A stretch of DNA of 45,664 bases from Prevotella conceptionensis 9403948 (lineage in GTDB: Bacteria > Bacteroidota > Bacteroidia > Bacteroidales > Bacteroidaceae), in contig NZ_HE999446.1 in the NCBI RefSeq assembly GCF_000312305.1, positions 313,104 through 358,767 of the forward strand, read 5' to 3'. Within the stretch, counting starts at the first letter, position 1. Each line of letters starts with the position of its first letter. The notes beneath the pieces were generated by a model. The model saw nothing but the letters and a program-made list of their open reading frames with translations. It was not told the origin of the DNA and did no database searches. This document shows, piece after piece, positions 33,398-42,366 of this stretch. A program made the translations under genes and the position numbers.

Positions 33398-33632
33398 AAG
33401 TTAATGAGGTTACAAGTTTACGAGTTTACGAGGTTACAAGTTTACGAGTTTGCAAGTTAACGAGCTGACGAGCTTACAAGTTGACGAGCTTACAAGTCTG
33501 CAAGTTTACAAGTCTGCAAGTTAACGAGGGTGTAGGTGGACAGTTTACGAGTTTACCAGTGGATGCGTTGCAAGTTTACGAGTGCACTCGCCCTCTTATC
33601 CACTTGTTAACCCGTCAACAGGTTAACTTGCT
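33398..33632. repeat. Octamer-array pair between nitroreductase-like and TetR genes
   Basis: Plus-oriented units fill 33398-33598 (AGTTTACG, AGGTTACA, AGTTTGCA, AGTTGACG, AGCTTACA). A short minus-oriented run, CTTGTTAA, CCCGTCAA, CAGGTTAA, lies at 33602-33632. The second run covers the last eight codons and stop of the TetR gene. Confidence 0.8.
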
Positions 33633-34209
33633 TTATCCATAAATCAATCATTAAGTCTAGCCCTTTAACAACCTGCTCCCAACCTTCGTTGCTCCGTAAG
33701 TTGATGCCGTTATACGTTGGGCTTTGCTCCTCTATCAGCACCAAATAGCTGATAGAGGCAGAGAGGATGGTGGCCAAGGCTGCAACATCGGTGTGGTGAG
33801 AATGGGTAAAACCGCTCACCGCCTTTATCAATTCGCAGCCATTTCGTTCCCTACGGTCGCGCAACTGCCGAATGTTCTCATTGTCGGTGGTAAGTTCCCA
33901 ACGGCACAATCGCCTCAACGTAACGTCGTTTCGTAGCTGTATTATTTGCTCGCGAAACATCCGTTTAAGGCTTCCAGCAACATCCGCCCCGTCGATAGCG
34001 TGTATATCCGTGTTGGCCCAATAGTCTTTGCTCAGCAAGTAGTGGGCAATCAAATCGTCTAATCCGCCAAAATAGCGGTAGATAAGCATCTTTGAAACGC
34101 CTGCTTTTTGGGCTATGGCGTTGACGCCAAGCCGTTCGAAACCATCGTTGGCAATGATGTCGTCAACCGCTTGGAGTATCTTCTGTTGTGTTAGTTCCCT
34201 ATCTTTCAT
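33607..34209 (-). CDS. TetR/AcrR family transcriptional regulator
   Basis: The 200-residue protein has the TetR DNA-binding domain at the N-terminus: LTQQKILQAVDDIIANDGFE, then VNAIAQKAGVSKMLIYRYFG as the helix-turn-helix (about residues 25-50). The C-terminal ligand domain is all helical. Two palindromes GTTAC-N6-GTAAC with a promoter between them lie just upstream, so it very likely represses itself. It may also control the nitroreductase-like gene downstream on the same strand. The last residues (QVNLLTG) are encoded by octamer repeat sequence, so the original C-terminus may have been replaced. Confidence 0.9.
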   Translation of the reverse strand: MKDRELTQQKILQAVDDIIANDGFERLGVNAIAQKAGVSKMLIYRYFGGLDDLIAHYLLSKDYWANTDIHAIDGADVAGSLKRMFREQIIQLRNDVTLRRLCRWELTTDNENIRQLRDRRERNGCELIKAVSGFTHSHHTDVAALATILSASISYLVLIEEQSPTYNGINLRSNEGWEQVVKGLDLMIDLWIKQVNLLTG

Positions 34210-34228
34210 TCCGTTTGCCTTTTAACAT

Positions 34229-34271
34229 GTTACCAATAAGTAACTACAAAGTTAGGTTACTCGTTGGTAAC
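34229..34271 (-). promoter_or_regulatory. Double TetR operator around the tetR promoter
   Basis: Two 16-bp palindromes GTTAC-N6-GTAAC lie at 34229-34244 and 34256-34271, 27 bp centre to centre. They form a larger inverted repeat of 19-bp arms (34226-34244 and 34256-34274). Between them, on the minus strand, is TAACTTTG (34254-34247), a -7 box. TTG at 34277-34275 gives a 20-base spacer. Binding of the regulator would cover the promoter. Confidence 0.75.
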
Positions 34272-34274
34272 ATG

Positions 34275-34620
34275 CAATAAAGAACTGTTAATTCTTTCGC
34301 TTTTACACAAAGTTTAACGCATGAAAGAGGTGCAGCTAGAGCTCTTTTGGGCACAAGAAAGCTAGGAAGAGCCGATGTTTACCAGGTGATTAAGAGGGCA
34401 ATAGAGCATTAAAGCGCGTTAACAAACGTAACGCGCCCACAAGATGGCCTTCCCCCTGCAAAGGGATAGGGGTAAAGAAGATGTGTTTACTTCGGGAAAA
34501 CGTAGGAAGTATGGGTGAGGTTGACTTCACCCATGCCCCCTCCTAAGCCTACTATGTCTTTCTTAAAGCATGTTCTAAAAATGCCACTTTTATTTCTTTT
34601 CTCCTTTTAAAGTTCGCCCT
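34275..34620. other. Intergenic stretch with a hairpin and GC-rich remnant
   Basis: No gene is seen. A hairpin GCGCGTTA (34414-34421) with TAACGCGC (34429-34436) could end transcripts but lacks a T tract. Around 34445-34560 there are CCTTCCCCCTGCAAAGGGAT-like and CCCCCTCC words reminiscent of the REP-like repeats at 4778. Confidence 0.5.
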
Positions 34621-35940
34621 TCATTGCCTTAAAAGATAGCGTTTTCGGTCTATCTTTCCATTAGGAGTCAGTGCTAAGGCCTCTACCTGCTCGTAGAAAA
34701 GCGGCACTTGGTGGGTTTCTAGCCGTTCTTTCAGTCGGCGAGCCAAGTCTTTGGCGTTCATTTCAACATCGCCATCAGCAACAACGAGCAACTTCAACGC
34801 TTGCCCTAGGATGGGATGGGGCACGGCTATGCAAACACAAGCCTTTACTTCGGCAAAGCTGTTGGCCGCGGCCTCAACTTCTTGCGGACTAACCTTAAAG
34901 CCGCCTGTATTGATGATGTCGCTGTCCCTACATTTAAATTGCAGACGGCCTTGCTCGTCTATCTCGCCGCAGTCGCAAGTGGTAAAGGTTTCCTCTGTTA
35001 GCGGTTCATAAGTTGTTTGTTCGCCCATGCGCAGGTATCCGCTCATCAGCGTATCGCCTGCACAACGTATATGGCCTTCGGGCGTAATGTCGAAACGCGC
35101 GTTAGGCAGAGCATGGCCCACGCAGCCTGCCAGCTGATGGTGCGTAAACTCGAAGGTTGCCACCACGCCCGTCTCGGTAGAGGCGTAGGTGTTGAATAGG
35201 CGTGTATGGGGCAGTTGCTTGTGCAAATCTGCCATTGTGGGCACGTCTAAGGCATCGCCACCTGTCTCGATAAAGACCAGCTTGATGGCTGCTTCTTCCA
35301 TCTGCTTACCGCCAAACTTGGTAAGCATACGTATGCACGACGGCACAAGGAAGGCTCCCACGCCCTTTTCCTGGCTAGACGTAAGCAGGGAGAAGAACTC
35401 GTTGAAGTCGAACTTGGGCATCAGGCAGCACGTTGCCCCCACCAACATGGTGGCCCAGACCTTAGACAAACAGCCCAAATGGTTGAGCTGACCTGGAACA
35501 ACAAACCTAATGTCGTGGCGATAAGCTTGCCCATGCACGATGTTCACGGCACTGGCCACTATGGCTCGCGTGCCAATAACCACTCCTTTGGGCGCGCCCG
35601 TGGTGCCAGTAGTGAAAAGTACATCGGCCGAACCCTCTGGAAAGTAAAACCCTTGCAAGGCTTTCTCCATCCGCACAGTTTGTTCGGGCGTGGCGGCGGC
35701 AGGCAAAAGCACGGCCACTGCCCCCGCAACATGCACGGCAAAGTAGCTAATAAGGAAGTCGGCATCGCAACTTGCCCTTAGCACCACGCCTTTTCGCGGC
35801 ATGCCTTGGTAGTGTTGGGCGCGCAACATCGTGCGTTGGCGAAGTTCTGCATAGGTAAGTTCTTCGCCATTCAGCACCATCGCCACCCTTTCGGGGGCGT
35901 TCTGCGCGTGCTTTTCTATGTGCTGTTCAATGCTAAGCAT
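34621..35940 (-). CDS. AMP-binding acyl-CoA/acyl-ACP synthetase-like enzyme
   Basis: The 439-residue protein is a compact member of the ANL superfamily. The P-loop motif TTGTTGAPKGV is at about residues 110-120, YASTETGVV is the adenylate motif, and INTGGFKVSPQEVEAAANSF precedes the C-terminal domain. TPNGKIDRKRYLL ends with the catalytic Lys of the A10 motif. It would activate a carboxylic acid as its adenylate and load it on a thiol. The gene overlaps the acyl carrier protein gene by 8 bases, so the carrier is the obvious acceptor. The acid is not evident. Confidence 0.88.
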   Translation of the reverse strand: MLSIEQHIEKHAQNAPERVAMVLNGEELTYAELRQRTMLRAQHYQGMPRKGVVLRASCDADFLISYFAVHVAGAVAVLLPAAATPEQTVRMEKALQGFYFPEGSADVLFTTGTTGAPKGVVIGTRAIVASAVNIVHGQAYRHDIRFVVPGQLNHLGCLSKVWATMLVGATCCLMPKFDFNEFFSLLTSSQEKGVGAFLVPSCIRMLTKFGGKQMEEAAIKLVFIETGGDALDVPTMADLHKQLPHTRLFNTYASTETGVVATFEFTHHQLAGCVGHALPNARFDITPEGHIRCAGDTLMSGYLRMGEQTTYEPLTEETFTTCDCGEIDEQGRLQFKCRDSDIINTGGFKVSPQEVEAAANSFAEVKACVCIAVPHPILGQALKLLVVADGDVEMNAKDLARRLKERLETHQVPLFYEQVEALALTPNGKIDRKRYLLRQ

Positions 35941-36160
35941 CGGTATTTTGCTTTCGTCTAACCATCTCGGCCAAGGTGTCTAGGCTCTTAAAGTTGGCTG
36001 GTGTGGCATCGGTGGCATCCACTTCAATGCCAAAGTTGTCGGCCAAGAGCATCATAATCGTTGTTACGTCCAACGAATCCAGCTCGGCCATCAAGAACTG
36101 CGAGTCGAGATCTACCAGTGGTAGTGCCCCTTCAAGTATGTTTCTTATTTTCTCTTTCAT
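35933..36160 (-). CDS. Acyl carrier protein
   Basis: The 75-residue protein has the four-helix carrier pattern, and the phosphopantetheine site is Ser29 in AELDSLDVTTIMMLLA. The acidic stretches around helix II fit an ACP. It is not the fatty-acid AcpP by context, because no fab genes are adjacent and the partner is an ANL ligase coupled by overlap. A dedicated carrier for one activated acid is the best reading. Confidence 0.9.
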   Translation of the reverse strand: MKEKIRNILEGALPLVDLDSQFLMAELDSLDVTTIMMLLADNFGIEVDATDATPANFKSLDTLAEMVRRKQNTDA

Positions 36161-36503
36161 TGCTTATTGGCAGTTTTGCATTTGTTGCTTGTACCTTGCG
36201 CGAGCGCATAGCCACTAGGCAAAGTAAAGCACACACAAAATTAATAACAATCGTCCAAACAGCAAGCTTTTTGTTGGGAAAAACCTTCAAGGCATGTTCT
36301 AACACACGATGTTGTTGCGCATTTCTAGCCCTTACATCAGCAAACGCGCGAGGTTACTTTACACATGGCGCCTCTGCATGTCGTGTTGTATTGACCGCCA
36401 ATTCTTCAATAAGTAAGAAAAGCTGGTCGATGTTTACATCCAACCAACGCCTTCCCACAAAAGCTACACGGCCGCTAAGCAAGTCGTTACTTACTAAAAA
36501 ACG
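36132..36503 (-). pseudogene. Possible decayed membrane-protein gene upstream of the ACP
   Basis: One minus-strand frame is open from 36503 to the stop at 36132 except for a single TAA (36354-36356). It reads NDLLSGRVAFVGRRWLDVNI, then DQLFLLIEELAVNTTRHAEA, the stop, RARNAQQHRVLEHALKVFPN, and a membrane helix LAVWTIVINFVCALLCLVAM. Its end overlaps the ACP start by 29 bases as in an operon. No ATG is visible at the beginning. It may be chance, or a broken first gene of the ACP operon. The rest of the gap to topA shows only a promoter-like box. Confidence 0.3.
36236..36265 (-). promoter_or_regulatory. Candidate promoter of the ACP-ligase operon
   Basis: TAATTTTG on the minus strand (36243-36236) with TTG (36265-36263) at a 19-base spacing fits the Bacteroidetes consensus. 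It lies 76 bases upstream of the ACP start. It would fall inside the possible decayed gene. Confidence 0.4.
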
Positions 36504-36546
36504 TTAAAGCCTTTATATATAATAAGGTGTATGCAAAAGTTTTATT

Positions 36547-36554
36547 TACTTTTG
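36547..36554 (+). promoter_or_regulatory. Candidate -7 element for topA
   Basis: TACTTTTG fits TAnnTTTG and lies 74 bases before the topA start. A clear -33 element is missing. Confidence 0.4.
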
Positions 36555-36628
36555 CGCGGCAAATGGCATGTGCGCCGTTGGGGTGTACGCCCCTTAGCCG
36601 CATGCACAGAACTTAAAATAACAACACC

Positions 36629-38983
36629 ATGCAACAAAACTTAGTGATTGTAGAGAGCCCCGCAAAGGCCAAAACCATAGAGAAGTTCCTTGGAGAAGAC
36701 TTCAAGGTAATGTCGAGCTACGGACATATCCGCGACTTGAAAAAGACTGGATTGAGCGTAGACCTCGACACCTTTGAGCCTTTCTACGAGATTTCGGACG
36801 ATAAGAAAAAGGTGGTGGCCGACCTGCAAAAGGCTGCAAAAAGCGCCGAACGCGTATGGTTGGCAAGTGATGAGGACCGCGAAGGAGAGGCCATTTCATG
36901 GCACTTGTGCGAGGTTTTGGGTCTAGACGAAGACAAAACCAACCGCATTGTGTTCCACGAGATTACGAAACCGGCCATTCTTCGCGCCATTGAAGAGCCG
37001 CGCCGCGTTGACATGAACCTCGTAGATGCGCAACAAGCACGCCGCGTACTCGACCGAATGGTGGGTTTTATGCTCTCGCCCATACTCTGGCGCAAGGTAA
37101 AACCGTCGCTCTCGGCTGGTAGAGTGCAGAGTGTTGCCGTGAGATTGGTGGTAGACCGCGAGCGCGAGATTAACGCTTTCAAGCCCGAAACCTTCTATCG
37201 CATCGTTGCTATCTTCGCCATTACCAACGACGAGGGCGGCATGACCGAGGTAGATGCCGAACTAGACACGCGATTTAAAACCCACGAAGAGGCGCTGGCT
37301 TTCCTCGAAAAGTGCAAAAACGCCGAATTTACCGTCGAAAGCGTCAGCAAAAAGCCCTTGAAACGCTCGCCTGCTCCGCCCTTCACCACCTCTACCCTGC
37401 AACAAGAGGCGGCCCGAAAACTGGGGTTCAGCGTGTCGCAAACCATGATGGTGGCCCAACGACTGTACGAGAACGGACGCATTACCTACATGCGTACCGA
37501 CAGCGTTAACCTATCTGGCCTTTGCATCAATGCCACGAAGGAAGAGGTTACCCGCCTATGGGGCGAACAATATAGCCTGCCGCGCAACTTCCACACGCAC
37601 GCAAAGGGGGCGCAAGAGGCGCACGAGGCCATTCGCCCTACCTATATGGATGCCACTAAAATAGACGGAACGCAACAAGAAAAAAAGCTGTACGACCTGA
37701 TTTGGAAACGTACGGCCGCCTCGCAGATGGCCGAAGCGCAACTCGAAAAGACGCGCGTTACCATCAACATCTCGGGAACTAGCGAACATTTCGTGGCTAC
37801 GGGCGAGGTTTTGACATTCGACGGATTCTTGAAAGTGTACCGCGAATCTACCGACGACGAAGACGACAACCAGTCGGATGCTTCGCGAATGCTGCCTCCC
37901 ATCAACGAGGGCGACAAGCTAGAACGCCGCGAAATAACCTCGATAGAACGCTTTACACAGGGTCCTGCACGTTATACCGAGGCCAGTCTTGTGCATAAGA
38001 TGGAGGAATTGGGCATCGGTCGCCCGTCTACCTACGCCCCAACCATCAGCACCATCCAACATCGCGAGTACGTAACCAGGGGCGACAGCAAGGGCAAAGA
38101 ACGCCAATACCTGGTAGATACGCTTAAAGGCATCGTGATAACGACTAAGAATAAGAAGGAGAACGTTGGCGGCGACAAGGGCAAACTGTTGCCTACCGAC
38201 GTAGGCATCGTGGTGAACGACTTCTTGATGGACAGTTTCCCCACCATCATGGACTATAACTTTACGGCGCATGTTGAAGAAGATTTCGACCGCATTGCCG
38301 AAGGAGAAGAAGAGTGGAAGGCCATGATGAAAGCCTTTTATGCCGACTTCGGCCCTACGGTAGACACGGTGATGAACGCTCGTTCGGAGCATAAGGCCGG
38401 CGAACGCGCCCTAGGCGAAGACCCCGCAACGGGCAAACAGGTGCTTGTAAAGATTGGCCGATTCGGCCCCGTGGCGCAGATTGGCGTTGCAAGCGACGAC
38501 GAAAAGCCGCGTTTCGCTAACCTTACCGCAGGCCTGAGCATCGAAACCATCACGCTTGAAGAGGCTCTCGAACTGTTTAAGCTGCCTCGTACGGTGGGCG
38601 AATTCGAAGGTAAGCCCGTGGTAATTGGTTCAGGGAGGTTCGGCCCGTACATCCTGCACGACAAGAAGTACACCTCGTTGCCCAAAACCGAAGACCCACA
38701 CTCGGTTACACTCGAAACTTCGGTGGCACTTATCGAGCAAAAGCGCATGCAGGAAAAGCAAAAGCACTTGAAATCATTTGCCGAAGACCCGAAACTAGAA
38801 GTGATAAACGGTAAGTTCGGCCCATACCTGGCTTACGACGGCAAGAACTACAAATTGCCCAAAGAGCTGCACGAAAAGGCTAGCGAACTTACCTACGAGC
38901 AATGTATGGAATTGGTGAAAGCTGCGCCTACAAAGCCCAAGCGCACCACCAAGGCATCTGCGGTCAGCAAGGCAAAGAAATAA
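36629..38983 (+). CDS. topA: DNA topoisomerase I
   Basis: The 784-residue protein is a type IA topoisomerase that relaxes negative supercoils. The Toprim domain is at the N-terminus: LVIVESPAKAKTIEKFLG, and WLASDEDREGEAISWHL with the metal-binding acids. The active-site tyrosine is Tyr287 in RITYMRTDSVNLSG. QAHEAIRPT follows as the conserved central motif. The C-terminus carries three repeats around VLVKIGRFGPVAQIG, VVIGSGRFGPYI and VINGKFGPYLAYDG, plus a Lys-rich tail. Cys4 zinc fingers are absent, as usual in Bacteroidetes. The start is supported by MQQNLVIVESPAK at the very N-terminus of the family. aroK follows after 47 bases. Confidence 0.98.
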   Translation: MQQNLVIVESPAKAKTIEKFLGEDFKVMSSYGHIRDLKKTGLSVDLDTFEPFYEISDDKKKVVADLQKAAKSAERVWLASDEDREGEAISWHLCEVLGLDEDKTNRIVFHEITKPAILRAIEEPRRVDMNLVDAQQARRVLDRMVGFMLSPILWRKVKPSLSAGRVQSVAVRLVVDREREINAFKPETFYRIVAIFAITNDEGGMTEVDAELDTRFKTHEEALAFLEKCKNAEFTVESVSKKPLKRSPAPPFTTSTLQQEAARKLGFSVSQTMMVAQRLYENGRITYMRTDSVNLSGLCINATKEEVTRLWGEQYSLPRNFHTHAKGAQEAHEAIRPTYMDATKIDGTQQEKKLYDLIWKRTAASQMAEAQLEKTRVTINISGTSEHFVATGEVLTFDGFLKVYRESTDDEDDNQSDASRMLPPINEGDKLERREITSIERFTQGPARYTEASLVHKMEELGIGRPSTYAPTISTIQHREYVTRGDSKGKERQYLVDTLKGIVITTKNKKENVGGDKGKLLPTDVGIVVNDFLMDSFPTIMDYNFTAHVEEDFDRIAEGEEEWKAMMKAFYADFGPTVDTVMNARSEHKAGERALGEDPATGKQVLVKIGRFGPVAQIGVASDDEKPRFANLTAGLSIETITLEEALELFKLPRTVGEFEGKPVVIGSGRFGPYILHDKKYTSLPKTEDPHSVTLETSVALIEQKRMQEKQKHLKSFAEDPKLEVINGKFGPYLAYDGKNYKLPKELHEKASELTYEQCMELVKAAPTKPKRTTKASAVSKAKK

Positions 38984-39030
38984 ACATAAAGTCTGCAAAA
39001 GGCTCCACTAAACAAAGCGTTCAGGATAAT

Positions 39031-39609
39031 ATGCAAAACGGCTTGCCAAGCACCGCAACGCCCAATAAGGGCAAAGGCGCGTGCCATCGCATCATACTCA
39101 TTGGCTATATGGGGGCAGGAAAAACCACCATAGGCAAGGCTTTGGCCGCCGAGTTGGGCCTGCGTTTCTACGACCTGGACTGGTATATCGAGTCGCGCAT
39201 GCGCAAAACGGTGGCTCAACTATTTGCCGAAATGGGCGAAGAGGGCTTTCGCCGCATCGAACGAAACATGCTACACGAGGTAGCCGAGTTCGAAGACGTG
39301 CTTATTAGCTGTGGTGGCGGCACGCCATGTTTCTTCGACAACATGCAGTACATCAACCAACAAGGCCAAACGCTATACCTTAAAGCCTCGCCCGATGTAC
39401 TGTACAAGCACTTAAAGATGGGCAAGTCGGTGCGCCCCCTGTTGCTGAACAAAACGCCCGACGAGGTAAAAGCTTTCATCAGCGAGCAACTTGCCGCGCG
39501 CGAACCTTTCTACCTACTGGCCCATCACACGCTCGACGTAAGTCTGATGGACAATTTCGAGAAGATAAAGCTGTCCGTGGCACAGGCAAAAGAGGTGCTG
39601 GGCGTATAG
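39031..39609 (+). CDS. aroK: Shikimate kinase
   Basis: The 192-residue protein phosphorylates shikimate with ATP in the chorismate pathway. It has the Walker A loop IGYMGAGKTTIGKAL, the shikimate-binding FYDLDWYIESRM and GFRRIERNML, the CGGGTPCFF loop, and the lid region SVRPLLLN. I start it at 39031 because the longer open frame reads into the topA 3' end, and MQNGLPS is preceded by AGGATAAT. There is a short, unstructured N-terminal extension of about 18 residues before the kinase core. Probably co-transcribed with topA. Confidence 0.93.
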   Translation: MQNGLPSTATPNKGKGACHRIILIGYMGAGKTTIGKALAAELGLRFYDLDWYIESRMRKTVAQLFAEMGEEGFRRIERNMLHEVAEFEDVLISCGGGTPCFFDNMQYINQQGQTLYLKASPDVLYKHLKMGKSVRPLLLNKTPDEVKAFISEQLAAREPFYLLAHHTLDVSLMDNFEKIKLSVAQAKEVLGV

Positions 39610-39611
39610 TT

Positions 39612-39905
39612 GGTGGATTAGTAGACGGGGTGACAAGAGGACAAATAGACAAGATGATGGGTTAACGAGTGGACAAGATGATGACTTGACGAGATGACGG
39701 ATTAACAAGTAGACGAGTGGACTAATGGACAAGATGACGGGTTAACGAGTGAACAAGAGGAGTGGAAGACCATCTTTTCACCCTTTCACTTTTTCACCTT
39801 TTCACCTTTAAACGGTGGACAAGTTGATGGGCGCAGCTATCTTTTCACCTTCTCACTTTTTCACCTTTTCACCTTTAACAGCCTTTTCACTTTTTAACCT
39901 TTACT
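39612..39905. repeat. Octamer-array pair between aroK and speA
   Basis: Plus-oriented units at 39612-39770 (AGTAGACG, AGTGGACA, AGATGATG, AGATGACG, GGTTAACG) are followed by minus-oriented TTTTCACC, CTTTCACT units at 39774-39810 and 39841-39905. The gap to speA (39906-39953) is AT-rich. Confidence 0.85.
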
Positions 39906-39953
39906 CATCTTTTCGGTCAACGAACATTAATATAAGAAACCAAAATAGCAGAA

Positions 39954-41846
39954 ATGAAGAAATGGACTATTGAAGATTCGAAGGAACTATACAACATCAA
40001 CGGTTGGGGCACTTCGTTTTTTGGCGTTAACGATAAGGGCGACGTGTACGTGTCGCCATGTAAGGACAACACCGAGATTGACTTGCGCGACGTGATGGAC
40101 GAGCTGGCTCTGCGCGACGTTACGTCGCCAGTACTGCTGCGCTTTCCCGACATCCTCGACAGTCGAATCGAGAAAACAGCAAGCTGTTTTAGGCAGGCAG
40201 CCGAGGAATATGGCTACAAAGGCGAGAACTTTGTTATCTACCCCATCAAGGTTAACCAAATGCAGCCCGTGGTTGAAGAGATTATCTCGCACGGCCGCAA
40301 GTTTAACCTTGGCCTCGAAGCAGGCTCTAAACCCGAACTGCACGCCGTTATCGCCGTGCAATGCCAAAGCGATTCGCTCATCATCTGCAACGGATACAAA
40401 GACCAAAGCTACATCGAACTGGCCCTATTGGCACAAAAAATGGGCAAGCGCATATTCCTTGTTATCGAAAAACTGAACGAGCTGGAACTCATCGCGCGTG
40501 CTGCGAAGAAACTAAATGTGCGCCCCAACTTAGGCATTCGCATTAAGTTGGCCTCATCGGGTTCGGGTAAATGGGAAGAAAGTGGCGGCGATGCAAGCAA
40601 GTTTGGCCTAACAAGTAGCGAGCTGTTACAGGCACTCGAACTGCTAGACCAAAAGGGTTTGCACGACTGCCTGAAACTGATACACTTCCACATCGGGTCG
40701 CAAATAACCAAGATACGCCGCATACAAACCGCCCTACGCGAGGCATCGCAATTCTATGTGCAGCTGCATAAGATGGGTTACGATGTAGATTTCGTGGATT
40801 GCGGTGGCGGACTGGGCGTGGACTACGACGGAACGCGCTCGCCAAGCAGCGAAAGTTCGGTAAACTACTCGATACAAGAATACGTTAACGACTGTATCTA
40901 CACCTTTGTAGATGCAGCCAACAAGAACGGCATCGAGCATCCCAACATCATTACTGAAAGCGGACGCTCGCTAACGGCTCACCATAGCGTGCTGGTTATC
41001 GACGTGTTGGAAACGGCCACGCTGCCCGAAATGAAGGAGGAATTTGAGCCTTCGGAAAACGAACACCAACTGGTAAAAGACCTCTACGACATTTGGGACA
41101 ACATCAACTCGCGCTCGATGCTAGAAGATTGGCACGATGCAGAGCAAATTCGCGAAGAGGCTCTCGACCTATTTGCGCACGGTCTGGTCGACCTACGTAC
41201 TCGAGCAGAGATAGAAAGCATGTACTGGAGCGTGTGTCGAGAAATTAACACCATTGCCAAAGGCTTGAAACACGTGCCAGAAGAGTTGCGAAACATGGAC
41301 AAATTACTGGCCGACAAGTACTTTTGCAACTTCTCGCTGTTCCAATCGCTGCCCGACAGCTGGGCTATCGACCAGCTTTTCCCCATCGTTCCCATACAAA
41401 GGCTAGACGAAAGACCCACACGCAACGCCACGTTGCAAGACATAACCTGCGACAGCGACGGCAAAATCGCCAACTTTGTTACCAATCGCCACATCTCGCA
41501 TGTGTTGCCTGTGCACACGCTACGTAAGAACGAACCTTACTATTTGGGCGTGTTTCTCGTTGGCGCTTATCAAGAAATACTTGGCGATATGCACAACCTG
41601 TTTGGCGATACCAACGCCGTACACGTATCGGTTAAGGATGGCAAGTACCACATAGACCAAATCTTCGATGGCGAAACGGTTGAAGAGGTTCTCGACTATG
41701 TGCAATATAACCCCAAGAAACTGGTCAGACAACTCGAAATTTGGGTTACTAAGAGCGTTAAGCAAGGCAAAATCTCGCTCGAAGAGGGTAAAGAGTTCCT
41801 CTCAAATTACCGCTCTGGGTTGTACGGATATACTTATTTGGAGTAA
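39954..41846 (+). CDS. speA: Biosynthetic arginine decarboxylase
   Basis: The 630-residue protein converts arginine to agmatine, the first step of the agmatine route to putrescine and spermidine. It is a PLP enzyme of the alanine-racemase fold: the Schiff-base Lys is Lys99 in YPIKVNQMQPVV, HFHIGSQITKI and DCGGGLGVDYDGT form the phosphate-binding face, and ITESGRSLTAHHSVLV follows. The length and the C-terminal extension ending in LYGYTYLE match the SpeA type of about 630 residues. A strong terminator follows directly. Confidence 0.97.
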   Translation: MKKWTIEDSKELYNINGWGTSFFGVNDKGDVYVSPCKDNTEIDLRDVMDELALRDVTSPVLLRFPDILDSRIEKTASCFRQAAEEYGYKGENFVIYPIKVNQMQPVVEEIISHGRKFNLGLEAGSKPELHAVIAVQCQSDSLIICNGYKDQSYIELALLAQKMGKRIFLVIEKLNELELIARAAKKLNVRPNLGIRIKLASSGSGKWEESGGDASKFGLTSSELLQALELLDQKGLHDCLKLIHFHIGSQITKIRRIQTALREASQFYVQLHKMGYDVDFVDCGGGLGVDYDGTRSPSSESSVNYSIQEYVNDCIYTFVDAANKNGIEHPNIITESGRSLTAHHSVLVIDVLETATLPEMKEEFEPSENEHQLVKDLYDIWDNINSRSMLEDWHDAEQIREEALDLFAHGLVDLRTRAEIESMYWSVCREINTIAKGLKHVPEELRNMDKLLADKYFCNFSLFQSLPDSWAIDQLFPIVPIQRLDERPTRNATLQDITCDSDGKIANFVTNRHISHVLPVHTLRKNEPYYLGVFLVGAYQEILGDMHNLFGDTNAVHVSVKDGKYHIDQIFDGETVEEVLDYVQYNPKKLVRQLEIWVTKSVKQGKISLEEGKEFLSNYRSGLYGYTYLE

Positions 41847-41854
41847 ACTATTGA

Positions 41855-41888
41855 GGGGGGATGCGCGTACATCCCCCCAACTTTTTTG
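41855..41888 (+). terminator. Rho-independent terminator after speA
   Basis: A perfect stem GGGGGGATG/CATCCCCCC with a six-base loop is followed by AACTTTTTTGTTT. It begins eight bases after the speA stop. Confidence 0.95.
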
Positions 41889-42015
41889 TTTGAATATTGG
41901 GATGTCCCCAAAATCGCCCGCTAAGGTTCGGTCGGCATGCTCGGCCTACCTTGTCTTAACCCCAATCGGTTCATTAGAGCCGCTTAGATTTTGTTTGGTT
42001 GCTAACCATCTTATC

Positions 42016-42110
42016 TGGCTTATTCTTGAAGGCGCAGCGGACTACGTCGAAAGAATATGACACACAAGATGCCGACAAGCAAACGGAAGATGAGCAGAAA
42101 GCGATGGAAA
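42016..42110 (+). repeat. Flanking segment left of element copy C
   Basis: This stretch shares ordered words with 43412-43500: TGGCTTA, TTCTTGAAGG, GGACTA and AAGATGCC-GAC. It reads as part of a short frame (LIWLILEGAADYVERI). The two segments flank copy C and its array as direct repeats. The rest of 41890-42165 shows nothing firm. Confidence 0.5.
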
Positions 42111-42169
42111 CAACCTAAAATTACTGATAAGCGGTATAACCATCGATTGGGATTTAACGCTTTACCTAC

Positions 42170-42360
42170 AAGTTGAAAACTGGCTGCTAATGGCAGATGG
42201 TTTCTGTGTTTCCAGCAGATGGTTTCTGTGTTTCCATGATGCTGTCTTCGTCAGCCGCGAACAGCATGCCCTACAACCGTTCGCGCTGGTGTTCGTAAGC
42301 GTACGTGTTTTATGCGCCGTTGCCCATACACGCGTACGCACCACAATCGCCCATGTCCAG
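42170..42360 (-). pseudogene. Decayed coding remnant attached to element copy C
   Basis: It is homologous to the remnant at 30945-31095 (shared GMLnnnnnDSIMETQK on the minus strand), but carries two stop codons. A 22-bp piece (AGATGGTTTCTGTGTTTCC core) is duplicated in tandem at 42194-42235. Confidence 0.55.
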
Positions 42361-42366
42361 TTTTCA

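Noticed and set aside
36061..36507. Plus-strand 148-codon frame before topA
   Set aside because: Ser/Arg/Thr-rich with no domain, antisense to the ACP gene start; the minus-strand reading looks more like a protein.
41855..41888. Reading the G6/C6 hairpin after speA as a second phase-variable tract
   Set aside because: It is a perfect terminator stem outside any coding sequence, with a T tract after it.
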